A program made the translations under genes and the position numbers. From JBBRGK01 sp036741355 (GTDB lineage Bacteria > Chloroflexota > Dehalococcoidia > CAUJGQ01), in the NCBI GenBank assembly GCA_036741355.1, contig DAINSK010000021.1, positions 1 through 64,000 of the forward strand: a DNA stretch of 64,000 nt, in the 5' to 3' direction. Below the pieces are notes generated by a model. The model had not been told where the DNA came from and did no database searches. It saw only the letters and a program-made list of their open reading frames with translations. The stretch's first letter is position 1; each line of letters starts with the position of its first letter. Of this stretch, positions 62,243 through 64,000 are shown piece after piece.

Positions 62243-62309
62243 AAGTATGTGGCCGGTAGGTGACCAGTCTTCGTGGGCGGTGTCGCGAGCGTGCCCGACC
62301 ATACAGTCA
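62243..62309 (+). repeat. 67-bp upstream element, copy B
   Basis: The second copy of the element described at 60324-60390, 87% identical, located 87 bp before the start of the next secreted-protein gene. The rest of the 62090-62395 interval is gene-free and shows no other repeat. Confidence 0.8.
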
Positions 62310-62395
62310 GCGCGGTAGACCTGGCGAACACGGAGGAACGCGACCGCGTTCACCGGTACGTACAGGCGGAAGCGCGGCAGAGAGGACAAGCTTTC

Positions 62396-63148
62396 ATGAA
62401 AGAGCAGACACACCGGGTCGCCCGTGTGCTGGCAGTAGTCGGCGCGCTCGCCCTGCTGGCCCTCGCCCGGCCGGCAGCGCCGCACGCCCGGGCCCAGCAG
62501 GTCGGGTCCACACTGCGTGGCAGCACGACTGGCGTGTACGGCCCCGTGGCGCTCCATGCGGGTCTGGTCGTGGTGCGGGCGAAGTCCAACGGGACCGAGA
62601 ACTTCGGCGCGGACCTCATCAACCAGGACCCCACCAACCCCACGCCCGTCACGCAGGATCCGTACGCCAGTCAAGACAACTACAGCCTGTTCAACGACAT
62701 CGGCCGGTTCGACGGCGCCGCCACGGCGATCCTCAAGCAGGATGACAACTACTACGTAAGTGTTAGTGGGGCTAGCGGGCCGTTCGAATTCAGCTTCGAG
62801 CAACCGACCCCGGCGACGGCTGCCGCGGCGGGACAGGGACCCTTCTCGGGGCAGGTCGGCGAGCACGTCACACCGTACTTCCGCCTTGCTACCGGCGAAC
62901 ACACCGTCACTGCTCAGCCGGCTGATGCCGATACCGTGCTGAAGGTGAAGCTCTACTACATCGACGACCTGGGTGGCGGCGCGATCGTCAGCGACCAGAC
63001 GGGCTACTACGGTGACGAGCTGATCGACACCAGCTTCCCGCCCTTCTACAGGTCGGTAACGGTGACCGTCCCCGCCGACGGCGTCTACCTCCTCTTCGTG
63101 GATTCCGAGGGCGGTGGCTCGGGCCGCTGGACCGTGTCCGTCCAATAG
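62396..63148 (+). CDS. Secreted protein of unknown function
   Basis: A 250-residue protein with a signal peptide (VARVLAVVGALALLALA, cleavage around AHA-RAQQ). The mature part is beta-rich and acidic, with SNGTENFGADLINQDPTNPT and two domains separated by an Ala/Thr linker; no family recognised. GAGAGGA upstream of the ATG at 62396. The next lipoprotein gene is 14 bp downstream and probably co-transcribed. Confidence 0.72.
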   Translation: MKEQTHRVARVLAVVGALALLALARPAAPHARAQQVGSTLRGSTTGVYGPVALHAGLVVVRAKSNGTENFGADLINQDPTNPTPVTQDPYASQDNYSLFNDIGRFDGAATAILKQDDNYYVSVSGASGPFEFSFEQPTPATAAAAGQGPFSGQVGEHVTPYFRLATGEHTVTAQPADADTVLKVKLYYIDDLGGGAIVSDQTGYYGDELIDTSFPPFYRSVTVTVPADGVYLLFVDSEGGGSGRWTVSVQ

Positions 63149-63162
63149 GAAGGAGCTGCTGC

Positions 63163-63813
63163 ATGAACCCGTACCATCGCCTGGTGCTGATCGTGATTGG
63201 GACGCTCGCGCTGGGCGCCGGCGCCTGCAGTTCCAGCGGAAGCGGATCGGGAGTCAAGTCGCCGGCGCAGGGCGGAAGTGTTGCAGCGACCGGTCAGCGC
63301 GCCGTTGCATCCAGCGCGGCCGCGAGCGCACCGGCGTCCGCTGCCAGCGCGACGCGTTCTGCACTTGCCGTGGGCGCACCGGCCGGGCAAGCGCCCCTCG
63401 CCGCGCGGGCCGTGGATCCCTGCAAGCTCGTGACGCAGGCGGAGGCAGAAGCAGCAATCGGCCAACTGCTCGCGACGGGCGTGGATGGCTCCGGCGTTCA
63501 TCTGGAGTGCCTGTACCAGGACGCTACCAAGGACCACAGCGTCGGGGTTGAGGTAAGCCCGCCGAACATGCCCCCGGCAGCGGTGAAAGGCACGTTCAAC
63601 GCCGCCCGTAGCAAGCCCGGAGACGGCAATGAGCGAAGCGAAGATGTGCCCGGCATTGGCGACGCCGCCTTCTATGCGCGGACCAGGGTCAAGGACGAGT
63701 TAGGGGTGCTCGTCGGCGACCGCTACTACGTCATCCGCTTTGACCCGGCCGGCGTAGCCGACGCGAAGGTGAAACTCACCAGACTGGCAAAGCAAGCGTT
63801 GACGCGGCGGTAA
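63163..63813 (+). CDS. Lipoprotein with DUF3558-like domain
   Basis: A 216-residue protein with a lipobox (LGAGAC), an Ala/Ser-rich linker to ~85, then DPCKLVTQAEAEAAIGQLLA and a C-terminal beta domain. The domain is a paralogue of the C-terminus of the WD40 lipoprotein at 60443, sharing CKLVTQAEAEA-IG. AGGAAGGAG upstream. Role unknown; may bind the same partner. Confidence 0.8.
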   Translation: MNPYHRLVLIVIGTLALGAGACSSSGSGSGVKSPAQGGSVAATGQRAVASSAAASAPASAASATRSALAVGAPAGQAPLAARAVDPCKLVTQAEAEAAIGQLLATGVDGSGVHLECLYQDATKDHSVGVEVSPPNMPPAAVKGTFNAARSKPGDGNERSEDVPGIGDAAFYARTRVKDELGVLVGDRYYVIRFDPAGVADAKVKLTRLAKQALTRR

Positions 63814-63874
63814 GCATTACTCCGCCACCCACGCCACAATCGGCAGGATTACGAAAAGGAACAGGAATGACACC

Positions 63875-64000
63875 ATGACGCAAATCACCACCGACGCGCT
63901 CGTCATCCGCGACGATGACGGCACTGTATACGCGATCCCGCGGGAACTGCTGCGCCAGTGCGAAGTGGGGGAGGCGGACGAGGTTCAGGGCTATCTCAAC
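63875..64000 (+). CDS. Partial small protein, 3' end beyond the window
   Basis: 42 codons in frame at the window edge: MTQITTDALVIRDDDGTVYA then IPRELLRQCEVGEADEVQGY. The start and CAGGAA upstream look real. It resembles small acidic Chloroflexota proteins of unknown function; the end is not seen. Confidence 0.55.
   Translation, partial: MTQITTDALVIRDDDGTVYAIPRELLRQCEVGEADEVQGYLN

Noticed and set aside
1..64000. tRNA, rRNA, CRISPR arrays or complete insertion sequences
   Set aside because: No T-loop-type GGTTCGAATCC pattern in a cloverleaf context, no rRNA core sequence, no regularly spaced repeats and no intact transposase was seen. Small RNAs without known signatures cannot be excluded.

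Overview
The window is a gene-dense, high-GC bacterial chromosome segment with about 60 protein genes on both strands and no rRNA, tRNA or CRISPR array. Core genes (rpsO, pnp, murJ, aroC) show that it is chromosomal. The mix of an XRE/NB-ARC/TPR regulator, sortilin-like repeat protein, thioredoxin-NHL protein, DUF503, CxxC zinc-ribbon protein, PKD/TIG secreted proteins and UGSC-type selenoprotein suggests a Chloroflexota-like bacterium (inference from gene content; no marker tree could be run).

Layout. 0.1-5.4 kb: accessory region with a membrane-anchored XRE-like protein, an excisionase-like HTH protein, a large secreted PKD/lipase and a convergent DUF5615/DUF433 pair. 5.5-14.4 kb: housekeeping (cysteine synthase, murJ, zinc ribbon, amidohydrolase, rpsO-pnp, DUF503). 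14.4-24 kb: M1 aminopeptidase, acetyltransferases, thioredoxin-NHL protein, a secreted TIG/PKD protein, and two decayed genes (P-loop kinase, DUF488). 24-35 kb: sortilin-like protein, MaoC-type dehydratase pair, HpaB-type monooxygenase, aroC, penicillin acylase. 35-45 kb: damaged VapBC-type pair, hydrolases, stress proteins, DEAD-box helicase, desaturase, a redoxin selenoprotein, Tat-exported carbonic-anhydrase-like protein, small Cys-rich and basic proteins, and remnants of a glycoside hydrolase and a glutaredoxin in front of an amylo-alpha-1,6-glucosidase. 47-52.5 kb: OsmC, His-rich protein, a universal stress protein and an SDR / thioredoxin-fused partner / UGSC selenoprotein operon. 52.5-57.4 kb: ECF sigma factor overlapping a DNA methyltransferase-Ada zinc fusion, then hydrolases and a VOC protein. 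57.7-64 kb: XRE-NB-ARC-TPR regulator divergent from a run of secreted/lipoprotein genes, with a duplicated 67-bp upstream element.

Main points. Two genes 8 kb apart have an in-frame TGA at a predicted redox-active position, each followed at the expected distance by a small stem-loop resembling a bacterial SECIS element: a redoxin (TGA 41744-41746, apical loop GGTCT) and a UGSC-family protein (TGA 49717-49719, minus strand). Automated callers would split both. Second, an ECF sigma factor overlaps by 4 bp a gene joining an anti-sigma-like helical N-terminus, an O6-alkylguanine-DNA alkyltransferase and a C-terminal Ada-type four-cysteine zinc domain. This is the reverse of the order in classical Ada and lacks its AraC helix-turn-helix, so it is a candidate alkylation-responsive sigma system. 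Several other genes carry single-base indels, which could be real decay or assembly error.
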